Origin: Echinarachnius parma
Lineage: Eukaryota; Echinodermata; Echinoidea; Clypeasteroida; Echinarachniidae
DNA length: 64,000 nt
Reading direction: 5' to 3'
NCBI GenBank assembly: GCA_037951105.1
Contig: JBAMJV010003377.1
Location: 111,212 to 175,211 of the forward strand
Shown: positions 62,156 to 64,000 of the stretch, in pieces
Layout: each line of letters opens with the position of its first letter
Numbering within the stretch: position 1 is the stretch's first letter
Notes under the pieces: generated by a model
The model's input: only the letters and a program-made list of their open reading frames with translations
The model's database searches: none
Told to the model about the DNA's origin: nothing
Program-made: the position numbers and the translations under genes

Positions 62156-63936
62156 AAGACTGCGTCTGGCTCCACTGACCGCATCCACCCTAACCCTAAC
62201 CCACCCAATGTTATGGTGTGGTAATATAAAGGTAAGATTTATAAAAGAAAACCCCGTGTAGGGTCAGTTTTTTTTCTGACTAGGTTTATATAAACTCTTT
62301 CCTTATACCTTTGCGAGATTATTGCCCTTCATTAATGGGAATACATTTTAAGAGCAAGTCTGAGAAGAATAGGAATTGATAATACCTTGAAATTATATCA
62401 TAATGACTTTTAGTGGCTTAGAACACAAAATGATGAACTAATTTACTAACTAAATTAATAAGTCTAGCATATCTGCAAACCCTTTATTGCATTTCGTGGT
62501 TGCACTTGATGTTCACAAACCAAATATATATATTATTTTGGTTCAGCATAATCGACGTATTATTATGAAAATGTGCACGAATTTGCACGTGTCCACGTCG
62601 CTATTCAAATAAAGTTTATCATTTTGTACCTGTTCAACACCGTCTTACATATTTTTAACCAGGATAAATCCATGATCAACTTGATATTTATTTGTCATTA
62701 ATTGGGAGAAATGGACTGCATGGATTATTAAAAAAAAGGTCCACTTTTTGTCGGTCTCGGGTCCACTTTTACCGGTTTTGAGTCCACTTGTTATCGGTCT
62801 CGACCATATAACCCAATGGTCTCACCCCCCCCCCCCCCCCCATAAAACACAACTTAACCAGTGGTCTCGGTTTCGGCCTCGAACAAATTTGGCAACGGAC
62901 ACCCCCACCCCCACCCCCACCCCAACCCACTTACACGCCTATCAAATAGTGGTCTCGGTCTCGGTCCGCTTCTGTAAATTACGCACCCCCCCCCCCCCCC
63001 CCCCGTGACAAATCCTGGCTACGGGTCTGATTTATTACAAAAAAACAGTTCGTAAAGATTCAATCGTTAAGTGTCTTATTTTCTTTCTTGGATCAACCAA
63101 ACAACAACTCAATTGTCACATAAGTTGTAACCTTTTAACACCGATAATAAGGCAATAATGTCATTCATAATAGCCGGCCATGCAGAGCCAGGAAATTCAA
63201 TAACCACGTTTACGGGACTTTGTGTCTATTCAAATTCCAATGAAAGCCAAACGTGTTACAATTTCGGGCAGGCAAGTATTTTCAAACGGTTCAGTCAATG
63301 CAGTAATGCTCAAAGGCACGGTTGAGTGGCGCATCGTGGACTAAACTATTCATGATCGAGCATTGTATTGGTCCGATCAAAAGAACACATTCGCTGCAGT
63401 GTAAAAACATAGATAGGCGCATAGTGAGGGGCGCACGTCACAAATTGGTGCATTGTGGGATAGAACAAGCTCGCTCGCGAATTGTGTCATTAGAATTTCA
63501 AAGCCAATTATAAGAACCCACAATCATACTTTTTTCACACAAAATTGTGTTTATTGACCTAGAATATCTGTCTTTCAATCATTAGAAGCTTGAAATCGTG
63601 TGGAAGTCCACTTTAAAAAGTATCTCCATGTTCATTTATTTACGGAACAAAAGGATTACAAGACAAACGAACACAAGGAGAGGTTTCAATGAATGACCAT
63701 CATACCGTGTTGATGAATAGATCTAAATCTTGTGCGCAAAGCAATTTTAACATTGCTCGTTTAAAATGCTTGCAATTCGATAACTACAAGCTCAATCATT
63801 ACAAATATGGTATCAAATGAAAGGGTAATAAATTATCCTTGCGATGATATATGGCAATAAACATAACTATGTTCACTACATAAGATATTGCTGGTGGAAG
63901 TTGGGTTCCGCTTTTTGTAAACACTCTGTAAAGTTG

Positions 63937-64000
63937 AGTAGTTTCGCTTAGGTTTGATTCTGGAGAAGAAAAAAATACACCTGCACATGATTGTGTAGAC
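63937..64000 (+). repeat. Satellite segment at window end
   Basis: Near-identical partner of 59282-59342 (ggtttgattctggagaagaa ... gattgtgtagac), cut by the window edge. Confidence 0.85.

Larger units (their letters stand above)
59014..64000. other. Gene-free right end
   Basis: Satellite-related fragments, G/C homopolymers at 60256, 60600 and 60645-60661, two foldback MITEs and C-rich microsatellites at 62825-62840, 62901-62930 and 62986-63004. No gene seen on either strand. Confidence 0.75.

Overview
The window is animal nuclear DNA: intron-containing genes, consensus GT..AG splice junctions, and very dense small transposons, satellites and long G/C homopolymers. The pearl-like elements, SINEs, Tc1/mariner-type and TTAA-flanked MITEs suggest a marine invertebrate, possibly an ambulacrarian (echinoderm or hemichordate), but the species cannot be fixed from sequence alone. 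Three protein-coding loci can be read with confidence and all lie in the first 34 kb.

Region 1 (1-2058): the last exon of a class I ADP-ribosylation factor (ARF1-like small GTPase) lies at 1900-2058 on the + strand. The final four codons and 3' flank of a second copy open the window at 1-12, so the terminal exon is duplicated in tandem about 2 kb apart. Region 2 (10921-19362, - strand): a complete six-exon gene for an MMTAG2 (C1orf35)-like protein, 418 residues, with a conserved N-terminus and a long charged, Arg/Ser/Asp-rich tail. Region 3 (19640-33279, + strand): a complete eleven-exon gene for the 26S proteasome lid subunit Rpn6/PSMD11, 418 residues. Regions 2 and 3 are head-to-head, with 277 bp between their start codons, so they probably share a bidirectional housekeeping promoter.

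Region 4 (about 33.7-64 kb): no convincing host gene. It holds TTAA- and TA-flanked MITEs, long foldback elements, two opposed arrays of a 15-bp minisatellite, two degenerate satellites with units of about 170 and 190 bp, polypyrimidine tracts and poly-G runs of up to 43 bases.

The most unusual signal is a set of exon echoes. Decayed tandem copies of single exons lie next to the functional exon for PSMD11 exons 3, 5, 9 and 11 and for MMTAG2 exon 2, and the ARF terminal exon is also duplicated. Several echoes keep the splice site or reading frame in part, and two have since been hit by transposons. So exon-sized tandem duplication has recurred across three adjacent loci, at different ages. Element nesting (for example at 5795-7020, 9399-10222, 13409-14988 and 29423-31525) gives a relative insertion chronology.
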